Shown here: piece after piece, positions 18,355 through 27,055 of the stretch
How the letters are laid out: each line of letters starts with the position of its first letter
How positions within the stretch are numbered: position 1 is the stretch's first letter
Assembly: GCA_049840595.1 (NCBI GenBank)
Contig: JASGKO010000041.1
Coordinates: 62,001 to 126,000 of the forward strand
Direction of reading: 5' to 3'
DNA length: 64,000 bases
From: JASGKO01 sp049840595
GTDB lineage: Bacteria; Verrucomicrobiota; Verrucomicrobiia; Chthoniobacterales; Chthoniobacteraceae
The notes under the pieces: model-generated
Seen by the model: the letters and a program-made list of their open reading frames with translations, nothing else
What the model was told of the DNA's origin: nothing
The model's database searches: none
Position numbers and translations under genes: made by a program

Positions 18355-18623
18355 TGAGCAAAAAAAAATACAGTTTAGATGAATTGCAAGAGCGAGCCCG
18401 GCAAATGACTTTGGCCACTCTTAAAAACTATGTTATTCCGCACTCTTATAGAGAGAAGATGGTTCTAGGAGTTAGTTTTGAAAAGGACGAGCGGATTTTT
18501 GAACTGTATGTTCCGGGTGAAAAGCCTTCTGATGCAATTGTTATTAGTCGGGCGGTTCTTAATTCCATTACCGGACAAGGCACGGTCGAAATCATTGGTC
18601 TTGAACAAAAATTTTCTGATTGA
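18354..18623 (+). CDS. Candidate immunity protein for the RHS-JAMM toxin
   Basis: 89 residues from the ATG at 18354, which overlaps the RHS stop codon as TAATG and so is translationally coupled. The protein is soluble, without signal peptide or membrane segment, beginning with a basic stretch and a helix (LDELQERARQMTLATLKNYV) followed by beta-type sequence. I do not recognise the family. Immunity function is inferred from position, size and coupling: polymorphic toxins are normally followed by their cognate immunity gene. It is shorter than many immunity proteins but within range. Confidence 0.65.
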   Translation: MSKKKYSLDELQERARQMTLATLKNYVIPHSYREKMVLGVSFEKDERIFELYVPGEKPSDAIVISRAVLNSITGQGTVEIIGLEQKFSD

Positions 18624-18730
18624 GAGTATTAGTGATAAAGAGCAGGTGGTAAATTTTGACGTAATGACATAAAGCGGGAAAAGAGACTCCCTTCCTCGGG
18701 GGAAAATGGATTTGACGTAAGCAGAGTAAA

Positions 18731-19677
18731 GGAATCTGCAGGGCGACGAGCGGTGGACGTATACGTGGAGCAGTTTGGATCAATGCACGCGGTGGGTGGA
18801 GAGGAGCCCGGCGGATGCGAGCAGCAAAACGCAAGTGGACTGCGTATATGATCTGGTGGGGCGGCGGGTTCAGAAGCAGGTGAGCGTTGGCGGTACGGTG
18901 ACCAAGCGCACGACGACGCTATGGGACGGGTGGCGACCGGTGGCCGCCTATGATTTGGCGATTGGGACTGGAGCCAGCAATTTGTAGGCGCTGGTACTGG
19001 CCGCTGGAATCACAGCTACCCGCGCCACGGGAGCCTTGGATTTCATCGAGGCGACTGCCGGAGGACAAAAAAATCGCGGGAGACAGTTCGACCGGTCTTT
19101 CCATGGAAGATTTCAGCAGCGGTTGGGAACGCGGTTTCCATGGGGCGGCTGGAGGACTCCAATTGCTTGGATCGGGAACCAGCATCGCCGGTGGAGTGCT
19201 GAAAGCGACCAGCGGAATTCCTAAATTATTGGCCCCGGTGGCCCAGCCCGCTTCCACCGGCTTCGTTCTGCGGAACCGATTTGCCGGTGAAGCGGGTGCG
19301 GTGATCAATCCGTTGGCTCAGGCAAAGATTGCCATTGAGGATTTTCCTGCAACCCTGAATCCTTAGGATATCAATTTCATGCAAAGTTCCATCAGGAATC
19401 AGACCGGAGACTATACTGTTTTGGAGAACGCGGAAGCGCTTGCAAATGGAACCCTTAAGCCTATTGATCTGCCTGCTATTCGGGTATGGCGGGCAAGATT
19501 TGGACCCTAGACCATCGTCGTCTTGGGGCATTCCGTCTAAGCAGGATGAATTTAGTTCCGGTGGAGTGGGCGGATACCGCTACTGTTCAGAGTCAAATGT
19601 GGAAAAAAACCACTACAACAGAGGGTAGTTCCATAAGGCTCAAACTTGGCAATGGAACTTCTATAGTGATTGAGTAG
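18731..19677 (+). pseudogene. Orphan RHS core fragment and degraded toxin tip
   Basis: Bases 18731-18942 are an ungapped duplicate of the RHS core at 16796-17007 with scattered substitutions. The copy then jumps out of the RHS reading frame into tip sequence. The tip is open at about 18950-19363, is interrupted by a TAG at 19364, and continues in the same frame (QTGDYTVLENAEALANGTL, then DLPAIRVW) until about 19490, where a frameshift passes to GKIWTLDHRRLGAFRL ... VEWADTATVQSQMWKK, ending at 19677. This is the conserved end of a known kind of RHS/polymorphic toxin tip. Reading TAG as CAG gives NPQDINF, so one C-to-T change could explain the stop. It is an alternative tip cassette that has decayed. 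Confidence 0.78.
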
Positions 19678-19688
19678 AATGTAACGAT

Positions 19689-19946
19689 ATGGCCGAACTA
19701 AATGAAATGGTTGAAGTAATTCACGACAAAGAGAGCTTTCTTCAGTTTATAGCTAAACTCTCCGAAGATTTAAAACTCAATCAAACTGCGTGGGGGAATC
19801 GAGATCTCGGGAGCTTTTTGGAAGCGATGGGCTCTTGGATTGAAGATATGGATGGCTATTACATCAATTGCGGAATCGAAGCGCCGAAGAGTGAAACTTG
19901 GAGGTTTTTTGCTGACGCACTGATGGCGGCGCGAATTTATGAGTAG
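19689..19946 (+). CDS. Immunity-like protein (DUF7660-type) of the orphan RHS cassette
   Basis: 85 residues, acidic, intact. The pattern FLQFIAKLSEDLKLN ... W-x-N-R-x-L-x-x-F-L-E-A-x-x-x-W and then DMDGYY, with W-R-F-F-A near the end, matches the small DUF7660 proteins often found after polymorphic toxins. It begins 11 bases after the degraded toxin tip. Retention of an intact immunity gene after its toxin has decayed fits protection against kin that still carry the toxin. Function is inferred from position and family resemblance. Confidence 0.68.
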   Translation: MAELNEMVEVIHDKESFLQFIAKLSEDLKLNQTAWGNRDLGSFLEAMGSWIEDMDGYYINCGIEAPKSETWRFFADALMAARIYE

Positions 19947-19993
19947 TCGCCGCAGAATAGAGATCCCTGCAAATCATGTATTCGTGCTAAAAC

Positions 19994-20650
19994 TCAGCCT
20001 CGCTTCCATCCCTGCCCGTGCGGCTTGCACTGTTTCACTTCGTCCTCCAAGCGCTTCATTTCCTGACGCCAGTTTTCATCAGGATGGGGACCGGTGAGCT
20101 TTTCGCGGTGGGCTTTAAGCTGCGCGGCGAGTTCAGGCGGGATCTCGCGTTCGTCTTCGTAGATGTCCTCGGCGATCTGCTTGTGAATGGTCCCGCGACC
20201 GAAGAGAAAGCCGCCACCGCCCTGCGAGGGATAGGGACAGGTGGCGATACCGTAGTAGCCACGATCGAAGGCGAGGACCTGGAGCATGCACTCCAGCGCG
20301 TTCGGCGGCGGGAGCACATCGCTATCCAGCGACCAGCACGCATCCGCCCCCAGCCCGATCGCCTTGGTAAAAGCGGCGGTCCGCATCTGCGCGATGAGGA
20401 GTTGCGCGCCGGTCTGGTAATTCGTCTGCCCGTCCTGCAGCGGCAACGCGACGTGATACACCTTCACCGCTTCGCCGAAGAGTTCGCGACAGCACTGCAA
20501 ATACTCCGCAACCGGGCTTTGATCCGTGACGAGGATCAAATGCGCCTCACACTCGGGCAACGCCGCGAGATTGGCTTGAATACAGCGCGCCTGGACTTCC
20601 AGCGCATACTGATAGCTCTTCGTCGCGCAGATGGTGATCGCAAGTTTCAA
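19994..20650 (-). CDS. Glycosyltransferase-like protein at the end of the phage tail operon
   Basis: About 218 residues from a TTG at 20650 (LKLAITICATKSYQYAL); an ATG farther upstream at 20752 would read through a dispersed repeat and is less likely. The protein begins with a nucleotide-sugar-transferase-like strand, has ADACWSLDSDVLPPP, a DxD-type metal motif typical of GT-A enzymes, and a GGGGFLFGRG loop. The last 60 residues are highly charged. It lies after the tail genes on the same strand, separated by an inverted-repeat element, and may be a prophage moron that alters the host surface. No precise family is claimed. Confidence 0.55.
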   Translation of the reverse strand: MKLAITICATKSYQYALEVQARCIQANLAALPECEAHLILVTDQSPVAEYLQCCRELFGEAVKVYHVALPLQDGQTNYQTGAQLLIAQMRTAAFTKAIGLGADACWSLDSDVLPPPNALECMLQVLAFDRGYYGIATCPYPSQGGGGFLFGRGTIHKQIAEDIYEDEREIPPELAAQLKAHREKLTGPHPDENWRQEMKRLEDEVKQCKPHGQGWKRG

Positions 20651-20778
20651 TTTAGTTGGGAGTTGATGGTTGAAAGTTGAAAGGAGGAAATCGCCGGCGG
20701 CGCTGGGAGTTTGGAAAAAGATGGAAGGCCGAAGGCCAAAGGTGCCGATCAACCATCAACTTCAAACTCTCAACTCCC
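20651..20778. repeat. Dispersed inverted-repeat intergenic element, copy 1
   Basis: The left side reads GAGTTGATGGTTGAAAGTTG and the right side holds ATCAACCATCAACTTC and CTCTCAACTCCC, so the ends are imperfect inverted repeats. A GGCCGAAGGCC hairpin lies between. A stretch AGGAGGAAATCGCCGGCGGC is nearly repeated at about 47250 (AGGAAGAAATCGCCTGCGGC). Three more elements with the same end words occur at 37751, 39281 and 47222. Confidence 0.7.
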
Positions 20779-22803
20779 TCATGGTTGTTCGTTCCGGGTC
20801 TCGACGAGGATGATGGTATTGGCCATGCCGCCGTTGGTGACCGTGCAAGCCCCAAAGGCAAGGCCGGGAAGGATCGCGCTGAGCTGGCTGGTCGCGACGC
20901 TGACGGTCGTTTCCCCCTGTTTCAAATAGCTGCTGGTCCCGGTGGGCGTGCTCACCTCGTAATAGCCGGGCGCAAAATACAGCGTATCGACCGCGGGCGG
21001 GTGCGGATGATGGCCACCCGCGAGGAACGGCAGGTCGAGCTCTTCGCCGGGCAGCCCAGAGAGCGACTCGGTGGTGGCGATGCCGAGCGCCTGGGCCCGG
21101 GCGCTGGTCACCTCGGCGGAAAACGACTGGGTGGTGCCGCTGGCGGCGGTGGCCGTGGCGGCGGAGGCGGAGCGGCTCCAGTTCTGGAGCGTGAAGGTCG
21201 CCCGGTTGCCGCTCCAGCTCGCCGCGAAATCATACCCGGAGGTGCCGTCGCTTCCCACCACGCTCCCATGGGCCGGACCGCTCACCAGCACCTGCTGCGG
21301 GCCAAAATCCAGCACGCTGGAGAAAGCGACCATCTCCGACGCCAGCGCGTGGTTGGCGGAAAGGAAAAGCGCCGGCACGGTGTCGCTGGTGTCGATCTTC
21401 GGCGCGAGCTTGTAGCCGCCGGCCTGGGCGGAGTGAAGCGTGGCATTGGTCCCGTTGATGCCGGTCCATTGATAGCCCACTGCCCAGGTCGAGGTGACGC
21501 TCATCCCGCCGCCGCCATGGGTCACGCCCGCATCGGTATGATCACTGTCGGTGCTGCCTTCGGTGTTTTCGTAGCTGAAAAAGACGGCGGTATCCTCTAC
21601 CGTGTTCGTCCAGGCGGAGGAGGTGGAAACCAGCGTGACCGCCGGGGTGGTGGTGCCGCGTCCATCGATCGCGGTGACGAGGAAGGCGGTGGTGGTGGCC
21701 GTCACGCTCCAGGCCGCGCCGAGGGTGGACGTCTTCGTCGCATGCGCGACAAACGAATCGCCATAGGTATGGATCGGAAAACCGGCGTTGGTGCCGGTGA
21801 GGGTGACCAGTTTCCCCGTGCTCACGCTACGGGTGGTGGTCCCCATCGGGATCGCCGAGGCATCGGTGACGATCGTCGTGGTGGTGGGGTCGAGGGTGGT
21901 GCCGTGATAGGTGGGGTGCTCGTCTGGAGGCTCGGCGGTGACGGTGGCGTAGCTGAAGGTGGCGCTGGGGTTGACCAGCGAAAAATTCACGCCCGCGGAC
22001 TGCACATTGGGCCGGATCGACTTGGAGGTGAAGGGGCTGAAGAGCGCGCCCGCCCGGGAGATCGAGGTGAGCTGGTCGCCATCCTGGACCTCGTAGAAAT
22101 AGCCCACGTCGTCATTCTCCGCGAGATAGTGGGTGAGCTCCCAGTAAGAGCCGTTCGCCAGGGTCGCCGTGCCACCGGTAGTCCCGAGCGTGGTCCCCAT
22201 CGAGGACGACGAGGAGGTAGTGCTGGTGGAGGTGTAAAACACGGTGCTGGTCGTACTGGCATAGGTCACCATGGAGGTGCCATTGGAACTGGAGAGAATG
22301 GTGCCGGTGATCGCGGTGCCCCGGTCGGAAGACGCCAGCGGCTGGGTGGTGGAGTAGTGGCTGTAAATCGTTGCCGGGCGCTGGGTCGTCGTCTGGGTGT
22401 GGGTGGAGATCGGCCCGAAGGTGGTATGCGACTCGGCGTAATCGAAGGTGGTATGCGGCGAGCCGCTGGAGGGGAAGACGTAGTATTCATTTCGCACCGC
22501 CGTGCTGGCGCTCGAATAATCGTCGTAGGTCGTGCCGTACTCGGCATTCGGGTAGCCGTCGCCCAGATCCGCGCTGGCGCTGAAGGTTTGCATGGTAAAC
22601 CCCGGGCTGATCGTGCCGCCAGCCTGTTGCTGGCCCGCCAGGGCGATGCTGAAAGTATGGGTGGCGGTGGTTTGCACATTTCCATCGGAATCGTAAGCCG
22701 TCCCATAGACGGACGATTGCCCGTGGAAGCTGCCCGAGGAACTGTTGGAAACCTCCGTGCGCTCCGAGACGGTGGCCGGGATCAATTCAACCCACTCAAT
22801 CAC
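20779..22803 (-). CDS. Prophage tail-associated protein, Ser/Thr-rich (unknown)
   Basis: 674 residues from a GTG at 22803. This start is chosen because GGAGG lies eight bases upstream and it overlaps the stop of the previous gene (GTGATTGA); the open frame upstream is a low-complexity shadow. The protein is rich in Ser, Thr, Gly and beta-type sequence without long helices, and ends SQLSAILPGLAFGACTVTN. No known domain is recognised. It is the third gene downstream of the tape measure in a coupled series, so a distal tail, baseplate hub or receptor-binding structural role is likely. Confidence 0.6.
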   Translation of the reverse strand: MIEWVELIPATVSERTEVSNSSSGSFHGQSSVYGTAYDSDGNVQTTATHTFSIALAGQQQAGGTISPGFTMQTFSASADLGDGYPNAEYGTTYDDYSSASTAVRNEYYVFPSSGSPHTTFDYAESHTTFGPISTHTQTTTQRPATIYSHYSTTQPLASSDRGTAITGTILSSSNGTSMVTYASTTSTVFYTSTSTTSSSSSMGTTLGTTGGTATLANGSYWELTHYLAENDDVGYFYEVQDGDQLTSISRAGALFSPFTSKSIRPNVQSAGVNFSLVNPSATFSYATVTAEPPDEHPTYHGTTLDPTTTTIVTDASAIPMGTTTRSVSTGKLVTLTGTNAGFPIHTYGDSFVAHATKTSTLGAAWSVTATTTAFLVTAIDGRGTTTPAVTLVSTSSAWTNTVEDTAVFFSYENTEGSTDSDHTDAGVTHGGGGMSVTSTWAVGYQWTGINGTNATLHSAQAGGYKLAPKIDTSDTVPALFLSANHALASEMVAFSSVLDFGPQQVLVSGPAHGSVVGSDGTSGYDFAASWSGNRATFTLQNWSRSASAATATAASGTTQSFSAEVTSARAQALGIATTESLSGLPGEELDLPFLAGGHHPHPPAVDTLYFAPGYYEVSTPTGTSSYLKQGETTVSVATSQLSAILPGLAFGACTVTNGGMANTIILVETRNEQP

Positions 22804-23395
22804 TTTCAATCCTCCAGGTGTAATAGATGTCGAAGGCCGGGCCGCCCGGGCTGGTGCTGGTCTTGGGCGCGCGGATGGCTTCTTGAATGGAGGCCAGCAC
22901 GTTGCCGGTATTCCAGGCGCGGAAGGCGGTGCCATTCACCAGCGCGTAGAGCAGGACCTCGAAGTTGAGCGGCGCGGCCCCCATCGCGGAATCCATTGCT
23001 GCGGGCGGGGTGTCGTCGATCGCCAGGGCGACGGTGTTGACCGATTTTCCATCGGTGGCGCATTGCAACTTCACATAGTGCGTGCCGCTGGTGGTGAAAC
23101 TGAGGCTGGAGAAGATGTTGGATGGCAGCTTGCCGTTAACGAGGCCAAGGCCAAAGGTGGCGGTGCCAGTGCCGCCAGTCTTGTCCAAAGCGAGGCTGAG
23201 ATCGAACGACGGCGGGGCAGGAATGGTGAGGCCACCGGAAACGGCGGTAGCCTCGTAGCTGGTGCCGGTAGAGCGGATGGTGGGGAGCACGCTGCCGCCG
23301 GGGCGCGGGGTGATGGCGCGCAGGTAGCGGTTTACCTTGAGCGCCCAGGGCAGAATGTCGTCGCCGCGCGCGGGATCGGATGGAGGCGTGATCAT
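22796..23395 (-). CDS. Prophage tail protein, unknown
   Basis: 199 residues from the ATG at 23395, which overlaps the stop of the upstream gene as ATGA. The protein starts MITPPSDPARGDDILPWAL, has a Pro/Thr-rich middle and ends PAFDIYYTWRIESD. No signal peptide or membrane segment is seen. The 8-base overlap with the next gene's GTG shows strict translational coupling within the tail operon. By place it should be a distal tail component; I do not recognise a family. Confidence 0.6.
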   Translation of the reverse strand: MITPPSDPARGDDILPWALKVNRYLRAITPRPGGSVLPTIRSTGTSYEATAVSGGLTIPAPPSFDLSLALDKTGGTGTATFGLGLVNGKLPSNIFSSLSFTTSGTHYVKLQCATDGKSVNTVALAIDDTPPAAMDSAMGAAPLNFEVLLYALVNGTAFRAWNTGNVLASIQEAIRAPKTSTSPGGPAFDIYYTWRIESD

Positions 23396-24162
23396 GGCGT
23401 GTCGTAGAGGTGATCGGTGACGTAAGCGCCGCTGGCATCCTGCCGCTCGTCGTAGCCGATCCACTCTTGCACCCGCTCCATTTTGCTGCCGCTGCGGCTG
23501 AGCCGATCCGTACCGATCAACCACTGATATCCAGTCGGGGCCTCGACATCGACGGGCGGTTGCTGGCGCTTGTAGCAGTTCTGCCCAATGCCGCCGGGAT
23601 TGGCAAAATACCGGATGGTGCGGCGGACAATCGGCGCACCGATGGCGTAGGTATCGACGCCGGCCTTTTTCATGGCGAGATAGGTCTCGAAGCTCCACGC
23701 ATTGGCGGCCGAGGAGGGCTGGTAGTCGGCGGAAACAAGCTGGGACCAGCTTTCCCAGCCACCTTTGCTCACACCAGTATTGGTGAGAGTGCCGCACTTG
23801 GGATGATACTCGATCTTCTTTTGCAGCTCGCCGAACTCGACCTCGTAGCGCGGAGGCTCGACGATGAGGGCGTAGCTGGGATCGGGAGTGACCGCAGCCT
23901 CGAGGGTGATGGTCATTTTCCCGGCCGGCGATTCCTCCAACTGATCAATCTCAATCCGGGTGACGCGAACGCCAAAATCGCTGAGACCCGAGACGACCTG
24001 GCCGATGGCCGGACGATTGGCCAGCATGGAGGAATAAGGCCCCTCGACCGGCAGAGTGCAGGTGACGCGATCGACGCCGATGCTCCACTTCGCGGGCTTG
24101 TACTTGAGGTCGGTGGGACCTCTCCAGACGAAGGGATCGGGGATGGGTGAGGAGAAGGACAT
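23392..24162 (-). CDS. Prophage distal tail / baseplate-like protein
   Basis: 256 residues from the ATG at 24162 (MSFSSPIPDPFVWRG), 7 bases after the tape-measure stop. The long upstream extension of the frame is a shadow of the tape-measure gene. The protein is rich in beta-type sequence (VTCTLPVEGPYSSM, MTITLEAAVTPDP, YEVEFGELQKKIEY). A gene immediately after the tape measure commonly encodes a distal tail or tail-tip protein, which I infer here. The end overlaps the next gene by four bases. Confidence 0.55.
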   Translation of the reverse strand: MSFSSPIPDPFVWRGPTDLKYKPAKWSIGVDRVTCTLPVEGPYSSMLANRPAIGQVVSGLSDFGVRVTRIEIDQLEESPAGKMTITLEAAVTPDPSYALIVEPPRYEVEFGELQKKIEYHPKCGTLTNTGVSKGGWESWSQLVSADYQPSSAANAWSFETYLAMKKAGVDTYAIGAPIVRRTIRYFANPGGIGQNCYKRQQPPVDVEAPTGYQWLIGTDRLSRSGSKMERVQEWIGYDERQDASGAYVTDHLYDTP

Positions 24163-24169
24163 GGCTGGT

Positions 24170-26392
24170 TTAAAAGGCGGAGTGTGGAGTGGTGGCGCTC
24201 TTGAAGTTGTGCCGCCAGAGCTCGGTCTGGCGGCGGGCCTCGGTGAGGAGCGAGCCGGTATTGCGGGCGGTATCGCGGGCATGGGATTCGCCCGCCGGGC
24301 CACCGCGGCCGATGAAGAGGCCCATCTTCGCGAGACGATCGACCTCGGGAGGCTTCTGGATTTTGGGCTGATTTTGCGCGGGGCTTCCGGACGGAGTGGT
24401 CGCAGCACTTTGCAGGGATTGCTGATTCTTCGCGTTGGCGGCGGGAACGCTGGCTGGGACTTTGATCACCGGCGGGGGTGCAGGCTTGGCGGCAGGATGA
24501 GCTGGCGGTGAGGCATGCGGATTTAGCTCCTCACGCTTCTTTTGGTCTTTTTGCGCCGCAGATTGGAGGAGCGGAGTGACCACGCTTTTCAAAGCGGAAT
24601 CAGTGGCGGTGGGGTCAATTAACTGGCCGAATTGGGAGGCGGCTTTAGCGCTATTCACGACATCCGCTATCTTTTGCCCGTAGTTTTGCGCTTCGAGATA
24701 GTGGGAGGTAGCACCACCTGCTGCGCCAAAGTGATCGCTCGCCCCGGTTACTGCCTGATCCGATATATCCTCATTGTCTTTGACGTGCTGGGCATATAAT
24801 TCATGCCAGCTCTGGGCTTTGAAATCGCCCAATCCCAGCATTTTTCCGACTCCCGGAATTTTCCCCATGGTTTCCATCGTTTTTTGAATCGCCACCTCTA
24901 GGCCTGCCTGCATGTAAGCGATGGGTTTTTTGAAGATTTCCAAAAGGATGCCGCCCGCGGCTTCGATAGCACCGATCAAGCCGTCTTTGACGATGACGAA
25001 GATATCGCCGAGGTGGGTGAAGGCGGTGAAGGCGGTTTTGATTTCCTCCACGAGGAGGGTTCCCACGCTGGCAAGGAGTGCGGCGAAGGAGCCGGTGAGC
25101 ACGTTGAACACCCGGGTGGAGCCAGCGGCGAGGCCGGTCCAGAGGAGCTGGCCGAGCTTCCCGCCATCGAAGGCTTCGACGACAAGGCGACCGATGCTGC
25201 CGATTTGCTGGCCGAGGTGAGTGAGGTCCACTTTCTCCATGCGTTCGATGACGGGGAGGATGGCGGGCCCGAGGGCATCGAGCATGCCGGCGAAGAGGTG
25301 CTGGCCCTGCTGGCTGACGTGATCGAGGCCGTTCACGAGCGCGGTGGAGATGCCGGTGTTGCGCTCCATGACGTCGCCATAGTCCTGCATGGCCTGTTGC
25401 GAGCTGGCGAAGACGGCGGGGTTGGCGAAGAGGGCCATCATGTCCGCGCCCTGCTTGCCAAAAATCTCCATGGCGGCAGCGGAGCGCTCGGCGTGGGAGG
25501 GGAGCTGGTTCAAGGCCTCGCCGATCTGCTGGAACTGCTGGGCGGTGGACTGACTGCGGAGTTGCTGCAGATTGAGCCCAAGCTTGGCGAAGGCGTTGCC
25601 GGTGGACTGGCCATCTTCGTTGGTGCCGCCGAGGGCGGTTTTCAAGGCGCCGAGGGAGCCTTGCAGCGCCTCGGAGCCAGCACCGCTTTCCTCGAAGGCG
25701 TCCTTTAACGTGACGAGCGAGGACACGCTCTCGCCGGTGCTGCTGGAGAGGGTGCCAAGTTGCTTGCCGGTCTCAGCAGCTTGCTTGATTCCCTCGCCTA
25801 CGGACTTGAGGCCTTCCACGACCGTCTCCACTCCTTCAATGGGGGTGAGCGGGATGTGCAAGCCGGTGACTTTTTCCGCGAGGTCTTTGGCCCCCTCGGC
25901 AAGATGGGCGAAAAGGGAGGATTTACTCTCGCCGCCTTCGCCGATGGACTGACTGGCCTTACTAGCGGTCTCGGCGTGTTGCTTGATTTCCTCCACGGCC
26001 TTGGCGTCTGCGGTCGCGTCGTGTTCAAGCGGCGATTTGACCTCTCCTCTCTTCTGGCTCACCGACTGGCTGGCGCGGCTAATCTCTTCGGCCTGCGCCT
26101 TGATCAGCTCGACGGATTTTTCCCCCTGCACGACCAATGGATCGAAAGGGGATGCCTGGCCTGCACCGCTGGCGGCGATGGTTTTTAGCGCTTGGTGGAC
26201 AGTCTCGCCGAAGGACTTTATTTGATCTGCGGCGGCTCCGGCTGATTCGCCGAGGCGGTCAAAAGGCGAGGCGTTTTTGCTGTTGTCGCCGAGGGTTTTA
26301 TAAAAAGCCACGACGGCCTGACGGCAGCTTTCGAGGGCCTTTAAAAACGGATCAGCGCTGAAGTTGAGGATGGATTGAATGTCTTCGCCCAT
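24170..26392 (-). CDS. Phage tail tape measure protein
   Basis: 740 residues. Long amphipathic helices rich in Ala, Glu and Lys fill residues 1-300. The tape-measure core LGTLSSSTGESVSSL ... ALGGTNEDGQSTGNAFAKLG and AAMEIFGKQGADMMAL is typical of the TMP domain. Two hydrophobic stretches follow near residues 390-470 (FAALLASVGTLLV, LIGAIEAAGGILLEI). The C-terminal third is Pro/Ala-rich. Tape measures set tail length and are ejected with DNA. Oddly, the gene is on the strand opposite to the tail chaperone genes at 38.6-39.3 kb, which normally lie directly before it. Confidence 0.88.
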   Translation of the reverse strand: MGEDIQSILNFSADPFLKALESCRQAVVAFYKTLGDNSKNASPFDRLGESAGAAADQIKSFGETVHQALKTIAASGAGQASPFDPLVVQGEKSVELIKAQAEEISRASQSVSQKRGEVKSPLEHDATADAKAVEEIKQHAETASKASQSIGEGGESKSSLFAHLAEGAKDLAEKVTGLHIPLTPIEGVETVVEGLKSVGEGIKQAAETGKQLGTLSSSTGESVSSLVTLKDAFEESGAGSEALQGSLGALKTALGGTNEDGQSTGNAFAKLGLNLQQLRSQSTAQQFQQIGEALNQLPSHAERSAAAMEIFGKQGADMMALFANPAVFASSQQAMQDYGDVMERNTGISTALVNGLDHVSQQGQHLFAGMLDALGPAILPVIERMEKVDLTHLGQQIGSIGRLVVEAFDGGKLGQLLWTGLAAGSTRVFNVLTGSFAALLASVGTLLVEEIKTAFTAFTHLGDIFVIVKDGLIGAIEAAGGILLEIFKKPIAYMQAGLEVAIQKTMETMGKIPGVGKMLGLGDFKAQSWHELYAQHVKDNEDISDQAVTGASDHFGAAGGATSHYLEAQNYGQKIADVVNSAKAASQFGQLIDPTATDSALKSVVTPLLQSAAQKDQKKREELNPHASPPAHPAAKPAPPPVIKVPASVPAANAKNQQSLQSAATTPSGSPAQNQPKIQKPPEVDRLAKMGLFIGRGGPAGESHARDTARNTGSLLTEARRQTELWRHNFKSATTPHSAF

Positions 26393-26401
26393 GTGGGGCG
26401 A

Positions 26402-26413
26402 TGCTCACTCATT
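26402..26413. promoter_or_regulatory. Candidate repressor half-site upstream of the tail operon
   Basis: TGCTCACTCATT lies 10 bases upstream of the tape-measure start. The same 12-mer occurs at 28549-28560 and, inverted, at 28684-28695, on both sides of the prophage repressor's divergent promoter region. Three exact copies in front of three transcription units suggest an operator; binding by the repressor is inference. Confidence 0.45.
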
Positions 26414-26530
26414 CGCCAAAAATGCTCCAACCTGCCTGCACCGGATGAGCGAAATAGATGATTCATTAAAAGAATACGACCAAATCCGCCGTCCCAACTT
26501 CGTCCCTACCAACTTGCTTTATGCCTTAAC

Positions 26531-26998
26531 TTAAAAGCTATTCAGATTTTGTTTTTCTTTCGCTTTTTCTGATTCGATATCACGAACAACACAATCCTTG
26601 GTCTGGATGACTAACATATGATCAATAGTAGTATAATGCGCAAATAGACTTTCGTCTTCTGTCTGCCAGTGTCGATCAGTGGAAATCACAGGCTGAACTT
26701 TCCAATTAGAAGCGCCTCCGTTTGTTTTTAATAACAACTCGATCTCATTGTCAGAAATAGCCCCTGCTTGACCAAGTTCATCAGCTTGAGCTTTGCAGAA
26801 AGCAATCTGCTCCACTTTTTCATTATAAAGCTTCACCATCACAAAAAAACCGGATTTTTTAAAAACAATGATCCCTGACTCCTGCTTAACGACTGCCCCA
26901 TACCGCTGAATGCATTGTTCCAAGGTTTCGCCAATACGGGCTTTGGATTGGGAAGCGAAGCAGACTAGGGCGCAGAGGGAGAGAATTACCGTTTTCAT
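26531..26998 (-). CDS. Small exported protein of unknown function
   Basis: 155 residues from the ATG at 26998, which opens a signal peptide (MKTVILSLCALVCFASQSKA). The mature part starts RIGETLEQCIQRYG, a pattern I have seen in secreted Verrucomicrobiota proteins, then alternates strands and charged helices. The last 20 residues are Lys/Glu-rich. It lies between the tail operon and the repressor on the minus strand. The low G+C of this gene differs from its neighbours, consistent with a recently acquired moron. No function can be assigned. Confidence 0.6.
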   Translation of the reverse strand: MKTVILSLCALVCFASQSKARIGETLEQCIQRYGAVVKQESGIIVFKKSGFFVMVKLYNEKVEQIAFCKAQADELGQAGAISDNEIELLLKTNGGASNWKVQPVISTDRHWQTEDESLFAHYTTIDHMLVIQTKDCVVRDIESEKAKEKQNLNSF

Positions 26999-27055
26999 CA
27001 CGGCCAGTGAGAGAACCAAATTTCTGGGACGATGACAATCCTAGAAGTTCGCAAA

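Noticed and set aside
20677..22968. 763-codon open frame on the + strand, Gly/Arg-rich
   Set aside because: It is antisense to the G+C-rich tail protein gene (20779-22803). Composition is dominated by Gly, Arg and Ala from third-position bias, with no domain or RBS.
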